This document shows positions 33,212 to 44,654 of a stretch of DNA of 64,000 nt, in pieces. The translations under genes and the position numbers were made by a program. Source of the DNA: Lucinisca nassula (lineage: Eukaryota > Mollusca > Bivalvia > Lucinida > Lucinidae); contig OY757023.1 in the NCBI GenBank assembly GCA_963580285.1, forward strand, positions 130,170,027-130,234,026, written 5' to 3'. Under the pieces are notes generated by a model. The model was not told the DNA's origin, did no database searches, and worked only from the letters and a program-made list of their open reading frames with translations. Position 1 is the stretch's first letter, and each line of letters begins with the position of its first letter.

Positions 33212-33630
33212 AGACCTGAATTTGTCTAGCAAAATGTCTATAATATGAAATTAAGTCATTGCCTTTTTGCGACATCGCAGTGTACACTCTTGATGCAAAT
33301 AAAAAAACAAAACAAAAAAAACACTAGACACTTAAGGTGATGAATGTCCTGCCATATGCCTCACTAGATGAGAAATGTGATTGACATATACAGTAGCCCT
33401 GCATACATTCTAACCAATCTATAAACTACAACTCTCCAAGAAACATTTGGCCCAAATGTTCAAGTCGTTCAAAGGGACATTATTCTGCAATTAGCGGCTG
33501 GATCAGAATCCTGTTTCCTGATAATCCTGCCTAAACTGTGTTGCACGTTTCAATGTCCGGCACCAAATACGGCAGGTTGCGGAGAAACGAAAAGTACCAT
33601 TTAACCTGCGATAAGGTGCTGGATCATAAT
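33212..33630. other. Unassigned stretch
   Basis: An A-rich tract at 33300-33322 and no recognisable frame. Confidence 0.4.
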
Positions 33631-33632
33631 AG

Positions 33633-34368
33633 AAATGAAGGCAATGGTCGGGAATCGATACAATGAACCCACAGCTCTCATCAGAGACACAAAAGGGAAA
33701 GAAACTCAAACACGAAATAACTAGAGCCTACTTGAAACATCAATAGCGGAAGCCAAACGGTGAGTTACTTTCAAACAAAATGGCCAATTGGCTGTGCAAA
33801 AAATTATATATATAAGCGATACACACACTCAAAGACAAACCATAACAAAAATAAACCGCGACAGAAGAACCTTGGAACGGTAAGTGAAACGAAACGAATT
33901 CCAACGGGGTTGGGGGGGGGGGGGGGGGGGGTGCTAAATCGATTTTTTTTCGCGGCCGCAATACTCGCATAATCCTTTCTGTGTTGCAGGTTGCGGACTG
34001 AACAAACAATATCGATAGAAGTAAGACGCGAGGGTTGTGGCCACGTAAAATTAATTTAAGCCCCATCCCTCCCTCACCCCGCCCTCGTGGAATTCGTTTC
34101 TGTGACCGTTCCAAGGCGGTACTTCTGTCGCGATTTAATTTTGTTATGGTTAGTCTTTGAGTGTGTGTATCGCTTATATTATTTTGTTTTGGATAGCCAA
34201 TTGGCCAATTGGTGGGAAAGTAACTGTCCTTTTGGCTTTCCGCTATAGATGTTTCCGTTAGGGTCTAGTTGTTTCATGTTTGTGTTTCTTTCCGTTTGGT
34301 GTCTCATGGGAACTATAGATCAATTGTATCGATTCCTAGTTATTGTCTTCACTTCTATGTTTAATGCC
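33633..34368. mobile_element. Two RETRO-P tails, head to head
   Basis: A minus-strand fragment (33633-33960, G-run 33913-33931) and a plus-strand fragment (34010-34368, ending TCGATTCCTAGTTATTG) are inverted. Both contain GGCCAATTGGC-type text and GTGGCCACG-type junctions. They are separated by about 50 bp. Confidence 0.75.
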
Positions 34369-34588
34369 CTGCATCATATACTGAAGGACGAGTTGTGGTA
34401 CTATACTTCTACTGCAGAGTGTGACGTACAGATGTATGTACGGACATCGGAGGTCATAAAATAATTGCAATATTTGGCTTTCAATGACTGTTGCATTAGA
34501 AATATGGCAGCATGATTAAACCTGAACAAGTACAGAGTAATATGGGACCATTTAGATGGTAGAAGACACAAGCAGGTATCTGCATATA

Positions 34589-34802
34589 CAGTAAAATTCC
34601 GCTATTAAGCCCACCAAAAATGGAGACTAATTCTGCTTTAAAAATCTTATTTAGAAAGTTGTATTTATTCTTTCTTTGTGTTTTCTGCATTCAGTGTCCT
34701 CTGGTCAGAGATCACCTATGGGACTGTTCAAAAGTGGTCTTTAAGACCACTTTTGAACAGTCCCAAAGGTGGTCTAAATATAGGGATTTTGCCGTTTATG
34801 CA
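34589..34802 (-). mobile_element. GGTC-MITE, full length
   Basis: It starts TACAGTAAAATTCCGC. The AAGTGGTCTTTAAGACC hairpin lies near 34733-34765. TTTCTTTGTGTTTTCTGC is shared with the copies at 5184 and 56787 in opposite orientation. The CAGT start and TA-type context resemble pogo/Tigger ends (inference). Confidence 0.75.
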
Positions 34803-35007
34803 ATATATAGCAACTGTCTCCACATCACCTTCTGTCTTTCTGGATCAAGTGAAGAAAAGCCCGTCACATCTTTATTCCACCTAAACTATTGAACAGACAA
34901 GCAGAAAAAGCTTCAATTACTGACGTGTGTTAATTAATTGTCAAGCAAGTTGTGAGACTCATCTTATCAATATAGCATGCAAACAAAGTTTAAATGAGAA
35001 AAAAGTG
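34803..35007. other. Unassigned gap
   Basis: Nothing recognised. Confidence 0.4.
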
Positions 35008-35232
35008 AAGCGATACAATCGATACAATTAACCCACATCCCCCATCAGAGACACCAAAGGGAAAGAAACCAACACAAATATGAAATAACTAGACCCTAAT
35101 AGAAACATCAATAGAGGAAAGCTAACAGGACAGTTACATTCCCACAAAATGTCCAGTTGGTTATCCAAAATAAAAACAAATATATAAGCGATACACACAC
35201 TCAAAGACAAACCATAAGAAAACGTATTGTAC
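35008..35232 (-). mobile_element. RETRO-P 3'-tail fragment
   Basis: GATACAATTAACCCACATCC to AAAGACAAACCATAAG matches the family. It is 5'-truncated. Confidence 0.75.
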
Positions 35233-35755
35233 AAAAATAAAACGTGTACACTCAATACTTATCAGTCCTGCTGTGTATTCCTTGCTTCAAAAGGATAACC
35301 CATTTTGTAGAACACATTTATTCAGTCCCAACTGATGCAAAATTATTAAAGCAGCCATGTACAAGAATTGAAGGTACAGGAGACTTCATTTACATTTAAC
35401 TTTCAAATTCAAAACAGAAATACATTAAGCTAAGACTGTCCATGTAAGTTATCTAAGAACTATACAAGTTTACAGTTGTAACACGGACAATGATGGTCCT
35501 TAATCCCTCACCTGAGCAAGCCAATGTTGAATCCATAGAAATCAAATTGACCACAAGGGGACTGCTTCAAGATTGTTGTTCAGATTGAGTGACAGGATAG
35601 TCCTATATAGAGTACAAATGTGGTAAATAACAAGAAGTACGTGTTTTATGTGTCACAAAAAAAAATATTGTTTTTTTTTTTTTTTATCCTAAATGATTCA
35701 ATGTACAAGATATGAACTTGAAGTGAGCCATTTTTACCCAAGTGTCATAAATTGA
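35233..35755. other. Unassigned stretch
   Basis: An A/T run at 35657-35686. A short echo of the 4083-4432 repeat occurs near 35268. Confidence 0.4.
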
Positions 35756-35759
35756 ACAG

Positions 35760-36850
35760 TTTGGTAGGGTTCCTAATGTGGACCATTGGTTAACATGTAT
35801 ATATACCCAATAAAAGGTGTTAATTAAAGCCCAGTGAAGTTACTAATGTGAACCATTGTTTAACAGATATATATGTCCAATAAAAGTGCTGCAAGCACTG
35901 CACATTAGGATAACACACCCGTGCGACATAGTGCAATTTTTATATCTCCAAAATGGCTACTTTTCTGACGAAAATCTGTGATATTTTTCTTATTTATACT
36001 GCAAACATAGGTTGTTGGTACTCGTTAGAACCGCTTCATTGAGGTGGTTCTAACGAGTACCCACAACCTATGTCTTGGAGCAGAAATAAGAAAAATGTTG
36101 TTTACCCCCGTAAACCCCAGTTTTCTCTATATAAAGTGGGGTGTAAGGGGTGTTCATTTCACGGACTTGTTCACGTGATGTCATGTCCCTAACTGCACTT
36201 AAATAAAGCAAGTGTCATACCACTGTCAAAAAATGAATTCAAAGTGAAGGCGCATTGGCCTTTCCCTGAATAAAGTTGACATAAATACACGACTGAGATG
36301 ATAATTTTCGATGTTCAAAGGGATTTACTTTCACTCAAACAAGCAAAGTCCAAAAGGGACTCTAAATAAAAGCTTGTAATGCTCATATAAAATCGAATTC
36401 ATATTAAGGAGTGTTTGAAGATACGTTGCAGGATCAAATATGTATGTAAAAACACCCGTACAGACGGACGTATACACGAATGCACATATAACCGAAAAAC
36501 TATATAAAAAGCCTATTGCCTTTGAGAGCTTAAAGAAAAGGTAGAGGAATTTAAATCTGTTGCAAATTGAGGCAAGTGAAGTTCCTAATGTAGATCACTG
36601 TTTAACATGTATATATGCCCAGTAAAATTGTTAATTAAAGCCCAGTGAAGTTATTAATGTGGACCAGTGTTTAACAGATATATATACCCAATAATAGTGC
36701 TGCAAGGACTGCATCATGCCCCTCAACTGCACTTTCATAAAGCAAGTGTTGTCATACAACTGTCAAAAATGAATTCAAGGTGAAGGTGCATTGGCCTTTC
36801 CCTGAATAAAGTTGACATGAATACCTGACTGAGATGATAATTTTCGATAT
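35760..36850 (+). repeat. Segmental duplication, about 0.8 kb apart
   Basis: 35775-35902 plus 36181-36330 match 36585-36855 (for example GTTAATTAAAGCCCAGTGAAG, AAAATGAATTCAA, TGCATTGGCCTTTCCC). The left member carries a palB and the right member does not, which gives a natural empty site. Inside each member an 80-bp unit is itself doubled. Confidence 0.85.
35903..36180 (-). mobile_element. palB, full length, with empty site nearby
   Basis: It runs from CATTAGGATAACACACCC to TTGTTCACGTGATG, 278 bp. The left flank CACTGCA and right flank TCATGTCCCT join to give the uninterrupted GACTGCATCATGCCCCT found at 36708. No base is duplicated. Confidence 0.95.
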
Positions 36851-37560
36851 GTTCAAAGGGCCTTATTTCCAAAAGTAAGTCAAACAGAATTACGGTTTTC
36901 ATTTGCTGCACATCCCCTCATGGTGCTTCAAATTCATGTGAAGTTTGCTGAACATATCTCAGAACTATTGTCAAGATATAGAAAGGTCACAAAAGTATGA
37001 CTAGGATCAGGAAACGTTTACACTGTTCAAAGGGTGGTAACTCCAAAATGTTTTGGTTCTTGTGTTCTGTATATCATAGTAATAAACATTTGCATAAATG
37101 TTCAAGCAAACACCCCAACCAGCTTCCAAGTTACAAAATAAACACAACTATATTGCAGACATAACCTTTTTTTATAATGTTTAAAGGGTCATTACACCAG
37201 ACGTAGGTTAACCAGAGTATGGGTCTTGTGTTCTGCCCCCAACTTATAATATCTAAAACAGTTTTCAGCTTACAGAGCATCTAGGAGTACAATAGTCAGA
37301 AATGGCTATTTTAATGTTCACTATGTTCAAAGGGCCCTAACTCTAAAAGCAGCTTGACCAAAGTTAAAGTTCTTGTGTTCTGCAAGTTGCCTTATAGTGT
37401 TTTACATTTGATAGAAATACATGAACCTTTCTTGACTTGTTTTTAACGTACAAAGTAGACACGAGTACATGGCACAAATGGCTTTATTCGATGTTCAAAG
37501 GATAGTCACTCCAAACGTAAGCTAATGAGAGTTATGATTTGTATATTGTGCGTGTCCTCT
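36840..37560 (+). repeat. Degenerate satellite, about 150-174 bp period
   Basis: GTTCAAAGGG-like motifs occur near 36850, 37024, 37178, 37328 and 37491. Each is followed by ACTCCAAAA-like and CTTGTGTTCTG-like text. The layout recalls the 160-bp repeats known from bivalves (recall, not checked). Confidence 0.65.
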
Positions 37561-38159
37561 CGTGGTACTTTTGAGCATAAAAAATAGAAAAGAAGGCAAT
37601 GATCAGCGATCGATACAATTAACCCTCAGATCCCATGAGAGACAGCAAAGGGGAAGCAACACAGACATGGAATAACTAGACCCTAATGAAAACACCAATA
37701 GCGGAAAGCGAACGGACAGTCACTTTCCCACTAAATGACCAACTGTATATCCAAAACAAAATAATATAAGCGATACACACTCAAAAGACAAACCATAGCA
37801 AAAATTAAACACCAGAGAAGAACCTCCTTGGAACGTTCAGTTAAACGAATTCCACTGGGTGTCTTAAATCAGCCGCGTAAGACAAAAATAATTTCCGATC
37901 GCATGAAGGCCTCCTTACTCATCAGCACAACATCTCCGAATACACAAAAACCAAACAACCACAGAGATGAGACAACGGTGAGGACTCGACATCAGGAAAC
38001 CACTGAGATGCTGGAACATAAGATAACCAACACTTAAACTCCGATGGGCCCGACCAGAGACAGAGCATCAGGCACCAACCGACATTACATAAAATTAAAA
38101 TCTTTCTAATTCTCAGTTAGCTTTTATGCTGGAACCGTCATAGAATATGAGGCCTGACC

Positions 38160-39020
38160 AATCGGCGTGCAATTAAAGAGGGACGCAAAGTTGTCAACCG
38201 TGATTAGGTAAACTACCATGCATGCAGTCTGTCGTATAACATTAATGTTGTACCCAACCTATTTATATCAATTAATTATTTTACGAAATTGGGTGCTGAA
38301 ACCATTGCAATTATATATTTTTTTCTGAATTTATATACTAAGTAAATATAAAATTCGGGTTCTGATAGACCAAGTTGCAGAAGAGATTTAAGCCCAACAA
38401 TGAATTTTGAAATTTAAACGGAATGACGTCAAATTTTTTTTAAAAGTCTTTGCGTAGTTTATGAATACGATAACCCTGATTAAGAAGCTAAGCAGTTTAC
38501 ATTTTATTACGAGCGTTGAAGTTAGCTACATGACTAGACACCCTGGCAAATCGAATTAATTGCGAAATATAAACGGCATAGGATGCCGCACGAGGAACAT
38601 CATCATCCAAGAAAGGATAATTTACAATCTAAAAATCAAAATCATCGCGTTTATCATAAATTTTGCAGGAAACAAACCCAACCACAATAGATAGATGTAA
38701 ATCCAAAAACGGGGTCTCGGTATCAGAAAAAAATGCTTTATTTAACTGAAGTTCTGAGGGGTAAATTTGACTGATCACAACATCGAAATAGGTACTGTTA
38801 GCATTTAATAAATCATCCAAATATCTAGAAGTCGGGCTTATGGTTTCAATCATTTCGGATTGGATTTCAACGGAAAAGGACATCACTAAGTCCCTTTCAT
38901 AGCAAAAAAGAACAGTTCATCACAAAGGGTGTGCAATTCGTACCCATCGGAATACCCACAACTTGTCTAAATACCTTAGTACTCAATCTTATGTAAAAAC
39001 TGTCGAGCTTCACACACTTT
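38160..39020 (-). pseudogene. Reverse transcriptase remnant, copy C
   Basis: The block 38629-38886 reads RYLDDLLNANSTYFDVVISQ and FLDLHLSI, KIYDKRDDFDF, so the YLDD motif is intact. The IPMGTNCAPL part upstream survives with a frameshift (complement near 38935-38950). Confidence 0.8.
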
Positions 39021-39202
39021 CTGACATGGCCATAAAGTATTTTTATGCTCTTCAGAAGTGAAAAAAAACAACATTTCTTACATTACATGCAAGAGAGAGG
39101 GGGCCATGAAATGTCTATTCAATTTTATCATTATTGTTTTCTTCTAGGAGATTATGAGAACGTGTATTGTAAAGGGTGGCAAAATCACATGTAGACAGAC
39201 TT

Positions 39203-39432
39203 ATTATTTTGCTTCGATTCCTGATCATTGCCTTCACTTCTATTTATTATTTTGTTTTTGATAGCCAATTGGCCATCGCATGGTAAAGTAACTGTCATTT
39301 TGGCTTTCCGCTTTTGATGTTTCCATTGGGGTCTAGTTATATCATGTTTGTGTTTCTTTCCCTTAAGTGTCACTGATGGGAGCTGCGGGTTAATTGTATC
39401 GATTCCTGATTATTGCCTTCACTTCTATTTTG
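39203..39432 (+). mobile_element. RETRO-P fragment with doubled tail
   Basis: It opens with a tail end (GATTCCTGATCATTGCC to CTTCTATT). This is followed at once by a truncated body (TTTTGATAGCCAATTGGCC) and a second tail end near 39405-39432. That is a tail-to-head tandem. Confidence 0.7.
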
Positions 39433-39676
39433 AAGCACAAAAACGTCTGGATTTCAATTTATTTAAAACTGCATTAGATTTTATATAGACCAAAGCAAAT
39501 TTCTCCCTGCTCTTGCACAGTCTTTGACGCAATATTTAATCACATGTTGTTGATGGAGTAAAAGATGAAGTTAATAATTTGGAAAGTTCAGAGGTGGTAC
39601 AAGGGCTTGACTTTTTAATAAACCGTGCTTTGTATGGTCTTTTATGAAGTTTTGTCTGAATGATGAAAAGTACAAT

Positions 39677-40136
39677 CATTACGAAAACACGTTTATACAA
39701 ATACACTGTAAATTTTACCGCCTTTTAAATGAAACAATTGAGATGAAAAATTGTGATAATTTTTATTAATTCTACTCAAAATATAGATTGTGGATACTCG
39801 TTAGAACCGCCTCATTGAGGCGGACAACCTAGATTTTAGATCAGAAATAAAACAAAAATAAGTTTACCCCTGTAAACCTTGTTTTACTATATATTGGGTG
39901 TTTGTGTCGCTTATAATATTTTATTTTGGATAGCCTATTGGCCATTTATGGGGAAAGGAACTGTCATTTTTCCTTTCCGCTGTTTATGTTTCCATTAGGG
40001 TCTGTTGTTTCCTGTTTGTGTTTCTTTCCCTTCGGTGTCTCTGACGGGGGCCGTGGGTTAATTGCATCGATTCATGATCATTGTCTCCACTTCTGTTTTC
40101 AAGGGGTCAAATTTGTATAGGCGTGGTTACGTGATG
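39677..40136 (-). mobile_element. palA interrupted by RETRO-P
   Basis: It runs from CATTACGAAAACACG to GCGTGGTTACGTGATG. A RETRO-P tail (about 39898-40101) replaces part of the small hairpin. Confidence 0.8.
39898..40101 (+). mobile_element. RETRO-P 3'-tail fragment in palA
   Basis: TGGGTGTTTGTGTCGCTTAT to TCATTGTCTCCACTTCTG. It replaces the interior of the palA small hairpin. Confidence 0.75.
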
Positions 40137-40179
40137 AACATCACTTGTTACGGCTCATTTTAACAGTCTGATTTGCTTG

Positions 40180-40467
40180 TTTGTATGGGAAATTTACGGG
40201 TGGTTCTTATGTCGAGGTTTATTTGTGACATGGTTTGTCTTTGAGTTTTTGTATCGTTTATATTGTTTTGGTTTTGGTTCAGATGGCCGGGTGGCTGAAT
40301 TGTGGGAAAGTAACTGTTCTATTGGCTTTCCGCTGTTGGTGTTTCCAATGGGGTCTGTTGTGTGTTTTTTTTTTTTTTTTTTTTTTTCGTGTCTTTCCCT
40401 TTGCTGTCTCTGATGGGAGCTGTGGGTTAAATGTATCGATTCCTGGTCATTGCCTTCACTTCTATTT
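40180..40467 (+). mobile_element. RETRO-P 3'-tail fragment
   Basis: GTCGAGGTTTATTTGTGAC to TCATTGCCTTCACTTCTA. A T-run lies at 40367-40387. Confidence 0.75.
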
Positions 40468-40639
40468 TTATACGCAAGCGGTTATCCTAAACATTGCATA
40501 TTCTTCCACCAGAAACCTTGAATCACCGGATGGGAGAAAATGACCTCGAGATTTTGCGATCAGTTTAGTTCGCCGAATTGTACCGTTTCAAAATATAAAA
40601 AAATGATAACTTGCACGCACAATAAAGATTACACGACCC

Positions 40640-40800
40640 GTAGGGTCGGCACTGTAATCACCCTGTGCGTCCGTCCGTCCGTCCGTCCGCCCGTCCTTGG
40701 TCAGTTTGTGACAATCTCTGTAAAGTTATAACCGCTTGGAATATTTTGATCTATTTTGGCATACTGATTTATATTGACAATACCTAGCCCATGGCATTGC
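40640..40800 (+). repeat. Fragment with ACCCGTAGGGT palindrome and (CCGT)n
   Basis: CGACCCGTAGGGTCG then GTCCGTCCGTCCGTCC. The GACCCG motif recalls the ends of the element at 49293-50052. Confidence 0.5.
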
Positions 40801-40827
40801 CTTTTGCCAGATTCCTTTGTGTGTTTG

Positions 40828-41104
40828 TTTGATTTGAGGTTTAACGTCCCCGTCAACACTGTAAAGGTCAGTTTGGAGACGTTGCTTCCAATTTTGTGGA
40901 ACTTTTATCCGACATTGAGATGAAATGACATCTCAAGCCCTGTCACCCAATGAAACCAGTAGGGTTTATAAGCATGGGTGGGCCCACTCGCAACGCTTTG
41001 CCTTGGCAGGCTTAGATTCTCTATGCGGTTTACGAGTACTCGTGTGCGTATGTTTGTACTCATGCAGCCCATATATTTCTTCAAGCCCCTATGGGCGGGG
41101 GCGG
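40828..41104 (-). mobile_element. SINE S1
   Basis: On the minus strand it runs CCCCGCCCATAGGGGC to GACGTTAAACCTCAAATC. A deletion removes part of the CACGCAGAGC region. Confidence 0.85.
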
Positions 41105-41525
41105 GCCAGATTTCTTTTTGTGTTTTGTTACTTTCACATATTGATTTCTTACTTGTACATAAAACATGAAAAAAACTTAGTGTTCGTTTGCACTGTTGAT
41201 ACAAGTTTAGTTTTGAAATTCCGGGGTTCATTGCCTTCACTTCTATTTTTCAAAAAAGAAACTTCCCTTGTTATATACCGTCATGTCATTATGACGTGTC
41301 ATTCCGTGCAGCTTACATGTGCGCCAAGCGAAGACACGGATCACTTCTTGATGGCGGTCGAAAATAATGTATGGTCTCCAAAACTCTTAAGAACACATGT
41401 ATATTGCAGGAAAACAGGATGACTGTTACAGCCATTTTAAAGCTTTGGCCTATTTCCAGTTGACTGCAAATAGCCATTTTAACCACAGTTGAATGCAAAT
41501 AGCCATTTTAACATTTTTTTTCTTC

Positions 41526-41563
<38 letters not shown>

Positions 41564-41760
41564 ACTTTTCAATCATTATGACTTTCATAGTATGTTAACA
41601 CACTACCACATATACAGAACACTTTAACCGTGTATTCGCTTGGTTCTTTATAACACTGTTTTGGGTATACCAAGGTTCAAAGATTGATTTAAAAATGCAT
41701 ATACTATGTAGAACCTTGGCCGTGCAACAGAACCGTCCAATAGTAAAAACATATATGAAC
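41105..41760. other. Unassigned, with poly-A
   Basis: A 25-bp RETRO-P tail end (TTCATTGCCTTCACTTC) lies at 41228. A pure A-run of about 33 bp lies at 41528-41561, and an imperfect AAATAGCCATTTTAAC direct repeat just before it. Confidence 0.6.
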
Positions 41761-42063
41761 CGACCCGACGTGAAATAGTACATTTTTTCGTCTCCAAAAT
41801 GCCTACTTTTCTGATGAAAATCCGCGATATTTTCTTATTTATATCGCAAATATAGGCTGTTGGTGCTCGTTAGAAACGCCTCAATAACATATGTTGTGGG
41901 TACTTGTTAGAACCGCCACATTGAGGCGGTTCTAATGAGTGAACACAACCTATGTCTTGGAGCAGTAATAAAGAAAATGATGTATAACCCCGTAAACCCC
42001 ATTTTTCTCTATATAAATAGAGGTTTAGAGGGGTGTTCACTTCACAGACTTGTTAACATGATG
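41761..42063 (-). mobile_element. palB with a partly doubled core arm
   Basis: The left arm occurs twice: GCTGTTGGTGCTCGTTAG, then GTTGTGGGTACTTGTTAG, before the right arm. The ends are GACGTGAAATAGTACATTT and TTGTTAACATGATG. Confidence 0.75.
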
Positions 42064-42685
42064 TGTAATCTGCAATCTATGTTAGTAGCATAAAAGCATA
42101 CACTGCTTTACACAAAGAAATAAACTGTAGGTGCTCGTTCGAATCGCCTCGATGAGGCAGTTCTAGCAAAGAAAACAACAAAAAAAAAAACGGTATTTTG
42201 AACCATGGAATAAGGTATAGTTTTATGTGGATATCTTCAGCTTAATGGAATCCGCCCTTGAACGTATGACTACGTATTCACCCTGACACTTTGATGAATG
42301 TTAATGACAAGCTTATATGCGTATTTTTACAAAAAAAAAAAATAAATATATAAAAATAATGTATTTACAGGCCGCATCATGAAATAAATCACATTTTTGT
42401 GTTATAAATAGTTTATTGACAGATCATGTCTTCATCAGAAACTGTCTTTACCATTTGTGTCACGGGCCTCAGTGGCTAGTTGCCGTCATCATTTGGTCAC
42501 TCACCTTAGTAGGTTCGAACCTCGCTCGGTCACATAGGAGACTTTTGCAGCGGAAGGTCATTTGTTTTCTACATGCTGGGTCCTCCGGTTTTCGCCCACC
42601 TTTGATTAACGATCTGCAGGAGTTAAGTGGAATAATCATGAAAGGGCCACAAAACCAACAAAAATAAAGAAAAGAACGAAAAAGA
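42064..42685. other. Mostly unassigned
   Basis: A pal-core fragment (GTAGGTGCTCGTTCGAATCG) lies at 42125-42172. The remaining sequence, including an 83-codon plus frame at 42416-42667, is unrecognised. Confidence 0.4.
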
Positions 42686-42689
42686 AAAT

Positions 42690-43005
42690 AGTAGTGAAGA
42701 CAATGACCAGGAATTATCCCAAAGATCCCATCAGAGACACCAAAGGGAAAGAAACACAATCATGAAATAACTAAACTCTAATGGAAACATCAATAGCAGA
42801 AATCCAAAAGAACATTTCATTTCCCACAAAATGGCCAGTTGGCTATCCAAAACAAAAATATATGACCGGTACACACACTGAAAAACAAACCATAACAAAA
42901 ATATTTCGCGACAGAAGAACCGCCTTGGAACGGTCAGTGAAAAGAATTTCCCTTGCGGAGGTGGGGTGGGTGGGGGCTAAATCGATTTTACGCAGCCGCA
43001 ATCTT
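42690..43005 (-). mobile_element. RETRO-P 3'-tail fragment
   Basis: The tail complement GTAGTGAAGACAATGACC runs to GCTAAATCGATTTTACG with a G-rich patch. Confidence 0.8.
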
Positions 43006-43021
43006 TGTGCCTATTTAGCAG

Positions 43022-43112
43022 TTAGACCTGTACTATACCAGGAAAAGTGAGCTTCGGTAAACTGACCGCCTCGATATGACCCAAATAGTTTTGACTGTGA
43101 CATTAAACTCCA
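43022..43112 (+). mobile_element. SINE S1-like fragment
   Basis: CAGGAAAAGTGAGCTTCGG, ATATGACCCAAATAG and GACATTAAACTCC resemble the 15098-15178 fragment. Confidence 0.5.
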
Positions 43113-43227
43113 AAAATGACCAAGTCTTCCCACAAATGACGTAGATCGTGACCAGCGAAATGTTTCCTTTGAGTATGTGTGCTCAGCCAAATTTGCCAAC
43201 TTACCATTTCATCCGTGTATTGAACAT

Positions 43228-43600
43228 TTCTCTAAACCCCACTTGATAATGAGAAAACTTGGGGTTTCAGGGGTACACATTATTTTCCTTATTTTGCCAA
43301 AACACAAAGACTGTGGGTATTCGAAATGAGGCTTTTCTAATGAGCTGTCACACGCTATATCAAGTTGTACAAGTTAAAGAAAACATACAAAAAATGTCCA
43401 ACATTATTTTGCTTATTTCAGCTCTAAGACATAGGTTGTAGGTACTCATTAGAACCGACTCTAGGAGGCGGTTCTAACGAGCACCCACAGCCTATGTTGG
43501 AATATAAATAAGAATACTATCACAAAGTTTCATCGGAAAGGGAGCCATTTTAGAGATGTGAAAAAATGCACTATTACGCAGGACCGTGTTATCGTAATAT
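43228..43600 (+). mobile_element. Two partial palB copies
   Basis: A left-half fragment (43228-43345, CCCCACTTGATAATGAG) precedes a near-complete right copy (43389-43600) with an intact core and the end GACCGTGTTATCGTAAT. Confidence 0.7.
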
Positions 43601-43789
43601 TAATAGGTAAGGCACACTCCATTATAATACTCGGGTTAGACTTATTAAGTCTGATGAGATGTGATTTTTTTTTTCTTTCAACATGTATCTTTAGTACATT
43701 ACATGAATAAATGTACCCTTCCTCAGCTTTTCCAAATTACGATGGGGCATTGCGGCCAGGTACACTTTTATTTCTTTTGATAGGTATCT

Positions 43790-44108
43790 CGAAATTTCGA
43801 CTTAGTAACTCGAAATTCCGACTTAGTAACTCGAAATTTTGACTTAGTATCTCGAAATTTCGACTTAGTAACTCGAAATTTCGACAAAATAACTCGCAAT
43901 TTCGACTTACTATCTCAAAATTTCGACTTATTAACTCGAAATGATGACTTAGTATTTCGAGATTTCGACTTAGTAACTCGAAATTTCGACATAATAACTC
44001 GAAATTTTAACTTAATAACTCAAAATTGCGACTTAGTATCTTGACATTTCGACATTTTAACTCGAAATTTCGACTTAGAATTTCGAAATTTCTACATAAT
44101 AACTCGAA
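43790..44108 (+). repeat. Subterminal array, left
   Basis: About 15 units of ACTCGAAATTTCGACTTAGT. Each unit holds the 12-bp palindrome TCGAAATTTCGA. Units are diverged but keep a 21-bp spacing for most of the array. Confidence 0.9.
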
Positions 44109-44325
44109 GCTGACTCTGTGATCTGCGATGTGCAATCAACTCTGAATTGGGATTAGCCATAACAGGAATCTTGTTATGGTCAACTCAGAGTTGAAAGAAG
44201 ACCTCAGATCTCAGACCCAACTTTCCTCAAATTCATTATCACGGTTTAAATATGGAGTTAGGATATGCTTGTATGTTTAGCGCCAGAAGTCATGCCTCAT
44301 TCTGAGAACGAACCATTTGCCACTA

Positions 44326-44574
44326 GACTTGTGTGCTAGACCCCGCCGTTACGGCTTGGCTAGCTAGAAGGCCGGATTTGAATCCCCTGGAACATATTTG
44401 GGAGATACTTGGGCGTCGAATACAGAACATTGACCCCCGCCCCCACCCCACCACCCCACCACCACCACACAAACACCCGTGGTTAGGACTGACCAGTCAT
44501 CTAATTCGACGTCTGACCAATGGGATGAAACGAGGGTCTAGGGATCTGCTGTTCTATCAATATGATACATCTTG
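44326..44574 (+). pseudogene. Tc1/mariner-like transposase C-terminal remnant
   Basis: The frame reads AVTAWLARRPDLNPLEHIWE then ILGRRIQ. This matches the PDLNPIEHxWxxLxRR block around the last catalytic Glu of Tc1-type DDE transposases. Upstream catalytic Asp residues are not found. An imperfect CCACC-rich insertion follows. It is far too short (about 80 codons) to be functional. Confidence 0.8.
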
Positions 44575-44654
44575 AACACGCAACGTATTATGATATAAAA
44601 TACAGCATTTTCTGGCCGGTTGTTGCTTTGTTAAGTGTTAGTCATGGTGTTCGT

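Larger units (their letters stand above)
37573..39550 (-). mobile_element. RETRO-P copy C, with nested fragment
   Basis: The tail is at 37573 (GGCAATGATCAGC variant), then the 3' region and RT remnants up to about 39550. A plus-strand RETRO-P fragment (39203-39432) splits the 5' part: AGACAGACTT and GAAGCACAAAAACG are contiguous in copy A (28008-28030). Confidence 0.8.

Noticed and set aside
35903..36180. palA/palB as Helitrons, because insertion at 35902/35903 falls between A and T without duplication
   Set aside because: The ends are inverted repeats (CATYACG) rather than 5' TC and 3' CTRR, and other insertion points are not A/T.
43790..44108. CRISPR-like look of the 21-bp array
   Set aside because: The unit is contiguous and palindromic with no unique spacers, it is mirrored at the other end of a TIR element, and the window is eukaryotic.
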